From: Bradyrhizobium sp.
GTDB lineage: Bacteria > Pseudomonadota > Alphaproteobacteria > Rhizobiales > Xanthobacteraceae
Length of the DNA stretch: 9,213 nt
Reading direction: 5' to 3'
Assembly: GCA_025960445.1 (NCBI GenBank)
Contig: JAICIT010000061.1
Location: 1-9,213 of the forward strand
The notes below the pieces were generated by a model. It searched no databases and was not told the DNA's origin. It saw nothing but the letters and a program-made list of their open reading frames with translations. The translations under genes were made by a program, and so were the position numbers. Shown piece after piece: positions 1 to 7,107 of this stretch (positions are counted from its first letter, which is position 1; the number at the start of each line of letters is the position of its first letter).

Positions 1-86
1 AAAAAATTTTCAGACGTTTTTCAGATTCAACTTGGATTCAGAAAAATTTCCGGCATTATTTTTTTGAGCATTTCGAACCGGGGGGT
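1..86. other. AT-rich non-coding segment, possible promoter region
   Basis: This stretch is much richer in A and T than the rest of the window, with several runs of A and T (1-10, 17-21, 42-49, 57-65). It contains an imperfect inverted repeat: the 12 bases at 17-28 pair with 35-46 apart from two mismatches, around a 6-base centre. It lies directly upstream of the small gene at 96. A promoter or operator is plausible from position and composition, but I see no convincing -35/-10 pair and no GGAAC-type stress promoter. The 5' neighbour lies outside the window, so it could equally be the tail of an upstream intergenic region. Confidence 0.3.
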
Positions 87-95
87 TTGCTGGCC

Positions 96-287
96 ATGGA
101 ACAGCGAGGGCGCAATTTCAGTACGCTCGAGAAGATGTGTCTTGAGCGGGCGAGATTAGCCGAAAAGGAAATGAAGTACTGGATGGCCGAAGCGGAGGAG
201 TGGGCGCGGTTAAAGAACGCGTCGCCGCCTTTCGCGGACGTCTCGGCCACTCAATTAGATTGTTTCCTCGAAACCACCAATCAATAG
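96..287 (+). CDS. small helical hypothetical protein (63 aa)
   Basis: I do not recognise a named family. From the ATG at 96 the protein has 63 residues. The first two thirds are highly charged and probably one long amphipathic helix (segments such as LEKMCLERARLAEKEMKYW and AEAEEWARL), followed by a short polar tail. No signal peptide or membrane segment is seen. An in-frame TTG at 87 would add three residues. I prefer the ATG because the G-run at 80-85 lies about 10 bases before it and can act as a weak ribosome binding site, whereas it almost touches the TTG. Similar short Glu/Lys/Arg-rich helical proteins are common in Bradyrhizobium-like genomes, usually without a function; that is general recollection, not a search result. 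It is separated by 190 bases from the following oxidoreductase gene, so I do not infer an operon. Confidence 0.6.
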   Translation: MEQRGRNFSTLEKMCLERARLAEKEMKYWMAEAEEWARLKNASPPFADVSATQLDCFLETTNQ

Positions 288-477
288 CGAGCACCTTGCA
301 AACGCTGCCCGTTGCCTCGTGGCCCGCGCGCTTCCAATTGATATTGTTTATCTAAGCGTCGCCGTGCCTGCCTACAGGGACGGCTATTCTCGCCCGCATG
401 TCGCGGCTATAGCGGCCGGGCGGACACCGGACCGGTCGATCTTGAAGGCTGTCCAGAAATCATAAAGGTCCAAAGCC

Positions 478-2100
478 TTGCAGTCCGAAGCGTTGCCGTC
501 AGATGCCCCGGAATTCGACTATGTCATCGTCGGTGCCGGCTCGGCCGGATGCGTGCTTGCCAACCGCCTGAGCGCGACCGGCAAAAATTCGGTGCTTCTG
601 CTCGAAGCTGGTCCAAAAGACCACAACATCTGGATTCACGTCCCGCTCGGGTACGGCCGACTGTTCAAGGCGAAAGCCGTGAACTGGATGTATCAGACCG
701 AGCCGGAACCCGAACTGGACGGCCGAACTGTGTTTCAGCCGCGCGGCAAGGTGCTCGGAGGATCGAGCTCGATCAATGGCCTGCTGTACGTGCGCGGCCA
801 GCATGAGGACTATGATCGCTGGCGTCAGCGCGGCAATGAAGGTTGGGGCTATGAAGATGTATTGCCCTATTTCAAAAAAGCCGAGCACCAGCAACGTGGT
901 CCTGACGAATTCCACGGTGTCGGTGGCCCGCTCCCCGTCTCCGATCTGGGCCATGCCGATCCGCTTTCGGCCGCTTTCATTGCCGCTGCCGCTGAAACTG
1001 GCATTCCCAAAAATCCGGACTTCAACGGCGCAAACCAGGAAGGGGCCGGATACTTCCAGACTACGACGCGATACGGCCGAAGGGCGAGCACCGCGGTTGC
1101 GTATCTTCGACCCGCGAAGGCTCGAAAGAACCTGCAGATCGAAACCTCAGCGCTGGCGGAGCGCATTGTCTTCAATCGAAGGCGTGCCGAAGCCGTTGAA
1201 TACCGCAAGCACGGCTCCTTGCGATCCGTGCGAGCGCGCAAGGAAATCCTGGTATGCAGCGGGGCTTATAACTCACCGCAATTGCTGCAGCTTTCCGGCG
1301 TAGGCCCGGCCGACCTGTTGCGAAAGCACGGTATTGATGTCGTGCTCGATGCCCCGGGCGTAGGACATGATCTGCAGGATCATCTGCAGGTCCGGGTGGT
1401 CATGCGTTGCACACAGCGCATGACGCTCAATGACATCATCAACAGCCCGTCCCGCAAAATTCTGGCCGGCCTTCGCTATGCGGCATTTCGAACCGGGCCA
1501 TTGTCCATCGCCGCCGGCACCTCGGGCGCGTTCTTCAAGACCAACCCGCGACTTGCGACGCCCGACATCCAGATCCACTTTCTACCCTTCTCCACTGATA
1601 AGATGGGAGAAAAGCTGCATCTGTTTTCGGGATTCTCGGCTTCGGTCTGTCAATTGCGGCCTGAGAGCCGCGGATCACTTCGCATCAGGAGCGCTGATCC
1701 CGCAGCGCCGCCCGAAATTCGCATCAACTACCTTTCGACCGAGGTTGATCGCACCACCAACGTCGAAGGCTTGAAGATGCTGCGAAAGATTTTGCAGGCG
1801 CCGGCCCTCCGTCCTTATGTTGTTGATGAGGTCGATCCCGGCATCAAGGTTGTGACCGACGAGGACCTCCTGAATTATTGCCGGCAACGCGGCAGCACGA
1901 TCTATCACCCGACATCGACCTGCCGGATGGGAGCCGATCCGCTCGCCGTGGTGGATCAGCGACTGCGGGTTCGCGGCCTGGAAGCGCTGCGGGTGGTCGA
2001 TGCCTCGGTCATGCCGGACCTTGTCTCGGGCAACACCAACGCAGCCATTATCATGATCGCTGAAAAGGCCTCCGACATGATCTTGCAGGACGCCCGGTGA
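478..2100 (+). CDS. GMC family FAD-dependent oxidoreductase (choline/alcohol dehydrogenase-like)
   Basis: This is a flavoprotein of the glucose-methanol-choline family, which oxidises alcohols or choline-like substrates to aldehydes with FAD. The 540 residues are the usual length. Visible features are the dinucleotide-binding GAGSAG at residues 19-24 with Glu43 closing the Rossmann strand; the first GMC signature around 88-107 (PRGKVLGGSSSING); the second at 262-277 (GAYNSPQLLQLSGVGP); and a C-terminal active site with His477 in YHPTSTCRMG and Asn521 in SGNTNAA. The His/Asn pair is the arrangement found in choline oxidase and choline dehydrogenase. No signal peptide is seen, so it is probably cytoplasmic or loosely membrane-associated. 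The TTG at 478 is the first start after the in-frame stop at 463-465, and AAAGG at 464-468 is a reasonable ribosome binding site. The substrate cannot be told: there is no betaine-aldehyde dehydrogenase or BetI-type regulator nearby. hemC follows 95 bases downstream on the same strand, but a metabolic link is not obvious. Confidence 0.93.
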   Translation: MQSEALPSDAPEFDYVIVGAGSAGCVLANRLSATGKNSVLLLEAGPKDHNIWIHVPLGYGRLFKAKAVNWMYQTEPEPELDGRTVFQPRGKVLGGSSSINGLLYVRGQHEDYDRWRQRGNEGWGYEDVLPYFKKAEHQQRGPDEFHGVGGPLPVSDLGHADPLSAAFIAAAAETGIPKNPDFNGANQEGAGYFQTTTRYGRRASTAVAYLRPAKARKNLQIETSALAERIVFNRRRAEAVEYRKHGSLRSVRARKEILVCSGAYNSPQLLQLSGVGPADLLRKHGIDVVLDAPGVGHDLQDHLQVRVVMRCTQRMTLNDIINSPSRKILAGLRYAAFRTGPLSIAAGTSGAFFKTNPRLATPDIQIHFLPFSTDKMGEKLHLFSGFSASVCQLRPESRGSLRIRSADPAAPPEIRINYLSTEVDRTTNVEGLKMLRKILQAPALRPYVVDEVDPGIKVVTDEDLLNYCRQRGSTIYHPTSTCRMGADPLAVVDQRLRVRGLEALRVVDASVMPDLVSGNTNAAIIMIAEKASDMILQDAR

Positions 2101-2195
2101 GCTGCCGGAGTGGCGGTCCTCGTTTGCATTGCAGCACCGGCCGGCTCTATGTTTCCGACTCAGTCGCGCTTCCTGCGTGGCCTAAGGAAACGTGA

Positions 2196-3179
2196 ATGGC
2201 CGCAATTGTACTAAGGATAGGCACGCGTAAGAGCGCGATGGCGCTGGCCCAGACCGAGGAAATTGCGAGGCGGCTAACCGCGGCGATCCCGGCTGTCGAT
2301 GTCGAAATCGTCAAGTTCGAAACGACCGGCGATGCCGACCAGACCAGCAAGTTATTGCCGCATGGCGGCAAAGGCGGCGCATTCGTAGCCGAAATCCGCC
2401 AGGCGGTGCTTGCGGGGCAGTTGCATGCGGCGATGCACTCGCTCAAGGATATGCCGGGTAACGAGGACACTCCCGGCCTCGTGATCGGTGCGACGCTGTC
2501 GCGCGACCCTCCCAGCGATGTTCTGGTGCTCCGGCCGGGAGTTTCGGCCGAGGATATCTGGCGTTCACGCGGCCATGGATTCAAAATCGGCACGAACGCG
2601 GTCCGGCGCGCAGCCTATGCGCGGCGGCTGTTTCCGGAGATCGAGGTGATTCACTATCGTGGCGCCGCGGACACCCGCGTTCGCAAGCTGGACAATTCGG
2701 AAATGCAGCGGCTTCCAGGTGGCGGTGCGGTTGGTCCGGCAGACGCGCTGATCATGGCGCGCTCGGGGCTGGAGCGGGTGGGACTAGCCGACCGCATTGC
2801 GTACGAATTTTCGATACGGGAAATGCTGCCGGCAGTAGGGCAGGGAATTGTCGCCGTCGAATGCGCCGCGCAGGATTGGGAGACCAGACGCATTCTGTCT
2901 TGCATCGACGACTCTGACTCGCATCAAAGCGCTGAGGCCGAACGCGAGGTTCTGTGGGTCCTCAATGGCCACTGCAATTCACCGGTCGCCGGATTTTCGG
3001 TGATCGAGGGAACCCAGATGTCGCTGACGGCCTCGGTGCTGGACGAGGCGGGAGCCATGATCATCGAAGTATCGCGCTCCGGGCCGGCGAACCGGCCGCG
3101 CGAACTCGGCCGCGCCGTCGGCCTCGAACTGCTGGCGAAGGGCGCGGCCGCCATCATCGAACGCAGCCGCCCCCCATAG
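2196..3179 (+). CDS. hemC: hydroxymethylbilane synthase (porphobilinogen deaminase), divergent form
   Basis: The family joins four porphobilinogen molecules into hydroxymethylbilane in the cytoplasm, using a covalently bound dipyrromethane cofactor. The 327 residues cover all three domains. Seen directly: RIGTRKS at the N-terminus with Arg11 and Ser13 at the E. coli positions; HSLKDMP with Lys84 and Asp85 (E. coli Asp84, catalytic); Arg137-Arg138; Arg155 and Arg161; PAVGQG; and Cys260 in NGHCNSP, the expected cofactor attachment point. Departures from the usual pattern are GTNAVRR where GTSSLRR is normal (Asn134-Ala135 replace two cofactor-contacting serines), RGAADTR for RGNVDTR, and roughly 12 extra residues around 170-182 (QRLPGGGAVGPA). 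The ATG at 2196 is preceded by AAGGAA at 2184-2189. A weak sigma70-like pair (TTGCAT 2124-2129, TATGTT 2148-2153, 18-base spacer) lies upstream. hemD does not follow, unlike the usual rhizobial hemC locus. It may be a second, specialised copy; I am confident of the family but less so of full activity. Confidence 0.9.
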   Translation: MAAIVLRIGTRKSAMALAQTEEIARRLTAAIPAVDVEIVKFETTGDADQTSKLLPHGGKGGAFVAEIRQAVLAGQLHAAMHSLKDMPGNEDTPGLVIGATLSRDPPSDVLVLRPGVSAEDIWRSRGHGFKIGTNAVRRAAYARRLFPEIEVIHYRGAADTRVRKLDNSEMQRLPGGGAVGPADALIMARSGLERVGLADRIAYEFSIREMLPAVGQGIVAVECAAQDWETRRILSCIDDSDSHQSAEAEREVLWVLNGHCNSPVAGFSVIEGTQMSLTASVLDEAGAMIIEVSRSGPANRPRELGRAVGLELLAKGAAAIIERSRPP

Positions 3180-3200
3180 GGGCGTCTGACTCACGCCCTT
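3178..3200. terminator. hairpin between convergent hemC and exporter gene
   Basis: GGGCGT at 3180-3185 pairs with ACGCCC at 3193-3198 around a 7-base loop. It is extended by a G-T pair (3179/3199) and an A-T pair (3178/3200). The hairpin overlaps the hemC stop codon (3177-3179) and contains the stop codon of the convergent exporter gene (3191-3193), so it could act in both directions. No T-tract follows on either strand, so it is not a standard intrinsic terminator. Confidence 0.35.
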
Positions 3201-4108
3201 GTGGCGTCCATCCCTTTCCGTGCGGGAATGGTCATCGCGCCCACGCCAACGACGACACAAGCCAACCCGATCCAGGCCGTGGCGCTCGGCCGTTCGCCCA
3301 GCAACATGACTCCAAAGGCGACCCCCACCGGAACACGCAAATAGGCCTGAGCAGTGGTCCCGACTGATCCCAATGTCCTTATCAGCCGAAAATAGATCAC
3401 AAAGGCCAGCGCAGTGGAGAACACCGCAAGAGCGATCAGCGCCAGCACCGAACTTGTCGAAGGTGCCAGCATCCAGGGCCGCTCCATCGACAGGCTCGCC
3501 GGAATCAGAATCGCCGCCCCGCTAATCAACGAGCCTGCGGCCGGGGCTATCGGATCGAGGTTCTTGAAACCGCGACCGAAGATCGCCGCACCAGCGTAAC
3601 AGACCGCTGCGAGCACCGTGAGGATCTGCGCCATCAACTGCTGCCCAAAGCCGCCCAGCGCCTGCACCCCGACGATGAGGCTGATACCAGCCATTCCGGT
3701 GACAACGCCGACCAGCTTTCGTGGACTCAGGGCTTCGCGCCGAGAGATCGCAAGCGACAGCAAAACTGTGAAAATCGGGGAAGTGGAATTGAGAATGGTA
3801 GCCAATCCCGCTTCCAGCGTCCTCTCTCCAAAGGCCAGCAGTGTCCATGGGATCACGCTGTTGAGGCAAGCCTGAAACAGAAAGCGCCGCCAGTTCGCGG
3901 CATCGCTGGGCAACCGCATGCCGCGCCAGAGCATGACCGCCCATAACATTATGCCCGCAATGGCCGTGCGTGCTGCGATCAAGGTCATGGGCGGAATGGT
4001 AGCCACTCCAACTCTTATGAACGTGTAGGAAGCACCCCAGAGCGTGGCGAGTAGCAGCAGCAGCGCGAGTTCGCGGGCTAAATTCTGTGGCCGCGGATCG
4101 GAAGTCAT
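3191..4108 (-). CDS. EamA/DMT superfamily transporter (10 TM helices)
   Basis: This is an inner-membrane transporter of the drug/metabolite (EamA, RhaT/YdcZ-like) superfamily, whose members mostly export amino acids, metabolites or toxic compounds. The 305 residues contain ten hydrophobic segments at roughly 12-30, 41-62, 76-93, 98-120, 133-149, 158-178, 189-206, 219-241, 250-272 and 277-296, the tandem five-plus-five layout of the family. Typical motifs are LWGASYTFIRVG in helix 1, the LNSTSPIFTVLL region in helix 4, and AYLRVPVGVAFGVMLLGE near the end. I chose the ATG at 4108. A TTG at 4126 would add six residues but has no ribosome binding site, and homologues usually start shortly before helix 1. 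hemE lies 143 bases upstream on the same strand, so co-transcription is possible but unsupported. The substrate cannot be deduced. A porphyrin-intermediate exporter would be speculation based only on neighbours. Confidence 0.9.
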   Translation of the reverse strand: MTSDPRPQNLARELALLLLLATLWGASYTFIRVGVATIPPMTLIAARTAIAGIMLWAVMLWRGMRLPSDAANWRRFLFQACLNSVIPWTLLAFGERTLEAGLATILNSTSPIFTVLLSLAISRREALSPRKLVGVVTGMAGISLIVGVQALGGFGQQLMAQILTVLAAVCYAGAAIFGRGFKNLDPIAPAAGSLISGAAILIPASLSMERPWMLAPSTSSVLALIALAVFSTALAFVIYFRLIRTLGSVGTTAQAYLRVPVGVAFGVMLLGERPSATAWIGLACVVVGVGAMTIPARKGMDATRA

Positions 4109-4251
4109 GCAAATCGCCCGGATCAATTGCTGACGCGCATGATACTCGTTTATGCGTCACTTGATGCTTCGATGCGGGTCGAATTGTGCACGCCGTTGCC
4201 GGGCGCTGTGTTGCTTGCGCGAAGATGAGCTCTGGATCGTGTTGGATTGCG

Positions 4252-5298
4252 TTAGCCTTGGTACGCTCGCACCCGCTTCAGCATCTGATCGACATGCGCG
4301 ATTGGCGTTTCCGGCTGAATGCCATGGCCGAGATTGAATATGAGCCGGCCATTGCCGAAGTTCGCCAGCACATCATCGATGGCCTGATCGAGAGCGGCGC
4401 CGCCTGCGATCAGCGCAACCGGATCGAGATTTCCTTGCACCGCCACGCGGGTCTGTACGCGGTCGCGGATCAGCGACGGTTCGGCTGCCCAATCGATGCT
4501 GACGGCATCGACGCCGGTCGTTTCAACATATTGCGGCAGCAGCGCGCCCGCGCCCCTCGGAAATCCGATGATCTTTGCATCGGGGGCTTTTTTGCGAACT
4601 CCCTCGACGATGCGCCGCGTCGGTTCGATCGACCAGCGCATGAATTCACGCGGCGGCAGCACGCCGGCCCAAGTGTCAAAAATCTGCAGGACGTCGGCGC
4701 CGGCATCGAGTTGGCCGAGCAGATATTGGATCGAGCTCTCCACCAGCACATCGATTATTTTCGTGAATGCTTGCGGATAGCGATACGCCATGATGCGTGC
4801 CGGCGCCTGGTCAGGTGTGCCTTGTCCGGCCACCATGTAAGTCGCCACGGTCCACGGCGCTCCACAAAACCCGATCAGCGCAATCTTGGGATCGAGCTCG
4901 CGCCGCACGCGGCGCAGTGCTTCATACACCGGCTTGAGTTTGCCGAAATCAGCTCGCGCCCCCAGAGCTTCAGCCTGATCCGGCGTATCCAGCGGGCGCA
5001 GCCGTGGACCTTCGCCAACTTCGAAGTGGACCTCCCGGCCGAGCGCGTGCGGGATGACAAGAATATCCGAGAAGATAATGGCAGCGTCGAAACTGAAACG
5101 CCTGATCGGCTGCAGCGTGACCTCGGCAGCCAATTCCGGCGTGAAACAAAGATCGAGGAAGCTCCCAGCCTTGGCCCGCACCTCGCGATATTCCGGCAAA
5201 TAACGGCCCGCCTGCCGCATCATCCAGATTGGCGGCACCGGCTGACGGCGGCCGGAAAGCACTTCGATGAATGGTTTGGTGGTGCGAACTTGGGTCAA
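4252..5298 (-). CDS. hemE: uroporphyrinogen decarboxylase
   Basis: The enzyme removes the four acetate carboxyls of uroporphyrinogen III to give coproporphyrinogen III in the cytoplasm; it is cofactor-free and acts as a dimer. Numbering from the start used here (348 residues, the normal length), the first signature [15 protein letters not shown] carries Arg28 and Arg32, Asp78 lies in FSDILV, the second signature [13 protein letters not shown] is followed through Tyr154, and His325 sits in LGHGIQPET. These match the known active-site residues (human Arg37, Arg41, Asp86, Tyr164, His339). The start is uncertain. A TTG at 5298 gives a protein beginning [10 protein letters not shown], as the family does, but its ribosome binding site is weak. 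A TTG at 5370 has AGGA seven bases upstream but adds 24 Ser/Ala-rich residues unlike HemE. The usual alphaproteobacterial neighbours hemJ and rho are absent. The long antisense frame across this gene is a coding shadow. Confidence 0.95.
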   Translation of the reverse strand: MTQVRTTKPFIEVLSGRRQPVPPIWMMRQAGRYLPEYREVRAKAGSFLDLCFTPELAAEVTLQPIRRFSFDAAIIFSDILVIPHALGREVHFEVGEGPRLRPLDTPDQAEALGARADFGKLKPVYEALRRVRRELDPKIALIGFCGAPWTVATYMVAGQGTPDQAPARIMAYRYPQAFTKIIDVLVESSIQYLLGQLDAGADVLQIFDTWAGVLPPREFMRWSIEPTRRIVEGVRKKAPDAKIIGFPRGAGALLPQYVETTGVDAVSIDWAAEPSLIRDRVQTRVAVQGNLDPVALIAGGAALDQAIDDVLANFGNGRLIFNLGHGIQPETPIAHVDQMLKRVRAYQG

Positions 5299-5390
5299 CC
5301 GCTGATTTTCCGCAGAGGATGGACGAATTGATGATCGCCCCTGATACACTGCTGATGCGGAATTGGCCAAGACGTCGTCCTGTTATCGCC

Positions 5391-5411
5391 GTGAGCCAGG
5401 CGCTGGCTCGC
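5391..5411. repeat. inverted repeat in the region upstream of hemE
   Basis: GAGCCAG at 5393-5399 pairs exactly with CTGGCTC at 5403-5409 around the 3-base centre GCG. A T-G pair (5392/5410) and a G-C pair (5391/5411) extend the stem to nine. It lies about 20 bases upstream of the alternative hemE start (5370) and 92 before the preferred one, and 70 bases upstream of the divergent stress-type promoter. It may be an operator for a dimeric regulator, or a hairpin in the hemE leader. There is no T-run beside it, so it is not a clear terminator. Confidence 0.45.
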
Positions 5412-5425
5412 GGATGTCCAGGTAA

Positions 5426-5749
<324 letters not shown>

Positions 5750-5790
5750 CGAACGCCGCGCCGAAACGGGCTTCTTGATCGGAAGCGGAC

Positions 5791-5925
5791 GTGCGCCGGG
5801 ATTTTAACCACGCCGCCAATGACTCTCCGCGTAGCGGAAGCTCGAAATGGGTTTCACCGCGGCTGTGGTGCGGGATCGTTCTGGGATTCGTGTTGGTCGC
5901 GATTTGGCTTGCGATGCACGGATAG
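5791..5925 (+). CDS. small single-pass membrane protein (44 aa)
   Basis: This is an unrecognised short gene. The GTG at 5791 opens a 44-residue frame closed by TAG at 5923-5925. It is the only start after the in-frame stop at 5776-5778. The first half is polar (RRDFNHAANDSPRSGSSKW). The second half is a hydrophobic helix ending in a short tail (LWCGIVLGFVLVAIWLAMHG, about residues 25-44), which is typical of a membrane-anchored small protein with the basic, polar part on the cytoplasmic side. A partial ribosome binding site (GGAAG at 5781-5785) lies five bases before the start. It follows the 73-residue protein gene on the same strand by 41 bases and ends 20 bases before the convergent slyX stop. 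Codon content looks like real coding sequence, with a clean protein-like split of polar and hydrophobic residues. The minus-strand frame across it gives no sensible protein. Function unknown. Confidence 0.6.
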   Translation: MRRDFNHAANDSPRSGSSKWVSPRLWCGIVLGFVLVAIWLAMHG

Positions 5926-5945
5926 GCGAGCACTCAACGCCCGCG

Positions 5946-6167
5946 CTAGTAATGTGGCGGAGGTTCCTCAACTTTATCGGGATCGGGCGCGGGAGCTTCG
6001 GCTTCCTGCAGGCGCTGGCCCAGTGCGATAACCTGGCGGGTCAGGACATCGATCTTGAGCCACTGGTCGGTAATCGCTTTGTTCAGCGTCTCAATGGTCT
6101 CATCCTGAAACATCAGCCGGGACTCGAGCGCGTCGATCCGCTCGCTAACCGCTTTCAAGTCGCTCAT
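5946..6167 (-). CDS. slyX: SlyX family protein
   Basis: The 73 residues are the normal length for SlyX. The body (about 3-52) is a heptad-like coiled coil (ERIDALESRLMFQDETIETL is characteristic), followed by an acidic Pro-rich linker and the family's conserved C-terminal PPPHY. The biochemical role of SlyX is not established; the name comes from its position beside slyD in enterobacteria. It is expected to be a small cytoplasmic oligomer. The ATG at 6167 has AGGGA nine bases upstream. This ribosome binding site and the first 23 bases of the gene lie inside or beside the 3' end of trhO, so slyX is probably translated from the same message by coupling. Confidence 0.93.
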   Translation of the reverse strand: MSDLKAVSERIDALESRLMFQDETIETLNKAITDQWLKIDVLTRQVIALGQRLQEAEAPAPDPDKVEEPPPHY

Positions 6168-6912
6168 TCGATCTATTCCCTGTGACGCGCTCCTTCAGGC
6201 CGTGACCGAGCGCGACCCGATCATCAAAGACGAAACATTCGCCGCGCCAGCGGCTCTCGGTTTCCGGCACGCGTTCCAAATATCGGAGTATGCCGCCCTT
6301 GAGATGATACACCTCGTCAAAACCGCGGGACAACAGATAGCTGCTGGCCTTTTCGCACCGTATGCCACCGGTACAGAACATCGCGATCCGGCGGTGCCTG
6401 GATGGATCGAGCTGGCTCGCGGCGAAATCCTTGAATTGCCCAAAGCTTTGGATGCAGGGGTTGAGGGCGCCGGCGAATGTGCCCATGGCGACTTCGAACG
6501 CGTTTCGGGTATCGATCAGCAATGTGTCCGGCCTGGCTATCACGTCATTCCATTCCGCGGGATCGACGTAGACGCCGACTTGGCGCGTCGGATCGGCTTG
6601 GCGATCGCCCAGCGTGACGATTTCCTTTTTCAGCCTGACCTTCAGCCGCCGGAAGGGCATGTCCGAAGCATATGAGAATTTCAGTTCGAGGTCGTCGAGC
6701 CTGCGTCCGAATAAGCCGCCGCTCTGCAGCTCTGCAATCAAAGCCGCGATCGCTCCCGAGCTGCCCGCCACTGTGCCGTTGATGCCTTCCTGGGCCAGCA
6801 ATACGGTACCCCTCAGTTTGAGACCCGCGCAAGTCGCAAGCAGCGGCTGGCGCAATTCCCGAAAATCCGGAAGCGCGACGAATTGATAGAAAGTGGCAAC
6901 GGCGCAGGGCAT
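6145..6912 (-). CDS. trhO: tRNA uridine(34) hydroxylase, rhodanese-domain
   Basis: TrhO (formerly YceA) uses molecular oxygen to make 5-hydroxyuridine at the wobble position 34 of certain tRNAs, the first step towards methoxy- or carboxymethoxyuridine. The 255 residues show the expected order: an acylphosphatase-like N-terminal domain (about 4-100, with LRGTVLLAQEGINGTVAG at 33-50), a linker including KFSYASDMPFRRLKVRLKKE, a rhodanese domain (about 115-215, LLIDTRNAFEVAMGTFAGA), and the active-site loop CTGGIRCEKAS with Cys180 and Cys186. The end, GECFVFDDRVALGHGL, is typical of the family. The ATG at 6912 is fixed by an in-frame TAA nine bases upstream. The ribosome binding site is poor, as AGGG touches the start. 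The stop lies 23 bases inside slyX. The upstream region is shared with the divergent Ntn hydrolase gene at 7108. Confidence 0.95.
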   Translation of the reverse strand: MPCAVATFYQFVALPDFRELRQPLLATCAGLKLRGTVLLAQEGINGTVAGSSGAIAALIAELQSGGLFGRRLDDLELKFSYASDMPFRRLKVRLKKEIVTLGDRQADPTRQVGVYVDPAEWNDVIARPDTLLIDTRNAFEVAMGTFAGALNPCIQSFGQFKDFAASQLDPSRHRRIAMFCTGGIRCEKASSYLLSRGFDEVYHLKGGILRYLERVPETESRWRGECFVFDDRVALGHGLKERVTGNRSNERLESG

Positions 6913-7107
6913 CCCTGAGGTTTAACAGGAGGGCGGCGGACGCGAAACCCTGGTGCTCAGCCACTATCGCCGTTCGAAGCTGTTCGAGGGGCTGCTAGGC
7001 GCGTTCGAGCATTGCCCAGCCCGGCACGAATGTGCCAAGTAGCCCGGTCAGAGCCGCGCCGGAGTAGGGGTGGCCTGCGCCAACAACGTCAAAACGAGCA
7101 ATTTGGT

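Noticed and set aside
319..465. Plus-strand frame of 48 codons (GTG at 319) upstream of the oxidoreductase gene
   Set aside because: There is no ribosome binding site and no family resemblance, and the composition is not convincingly protein-like. It may be only a chance frame in the 190-base gap.
2101..2195. Iron control element (Irr/ICE-like) before hemC or hemE
   Set aside because: I looked for an AT-rich TTNGAA-type palindrome before both genes and found none.
4186..5331. Long plus-strand open frame of 381 codons opposite hemE
   Set aside because: It lies antisense to a fully canonical HemE. Its translation is Arg/His/Asp-rich with no recognisable motif, as expected of a shadow in G+C-rich DNA.
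7023..7036. Five-base perfect hairpin (GGCAC, 4-base loop, GTGCC) in the trhO/Ntn hydrolase gap
   Set aside because: It is short and common in such DNA, with no T-run and no placement that suggests a role.
6953..7042. Short frame containing HYRRSKLFEGLLGAFEHCPA between trhO and the Ntn hydrolase
   Set aside because: It looks somewhat protein-like, but the strong AGGAGGG at 6927-6933 is about 19 bases from the only start (GTG), and the frame has only 29 codons. It could be a gene remnant; that cannot be shown from the sequence alone.
7012..7107. N-terminal extension of the Ntn hydrolase from TTG at 7012
   Set aside because: The 32 extra residues are Arg-rich, do not form a signal peptide, and do not match the family, which begins near MRNFHLAGRS.
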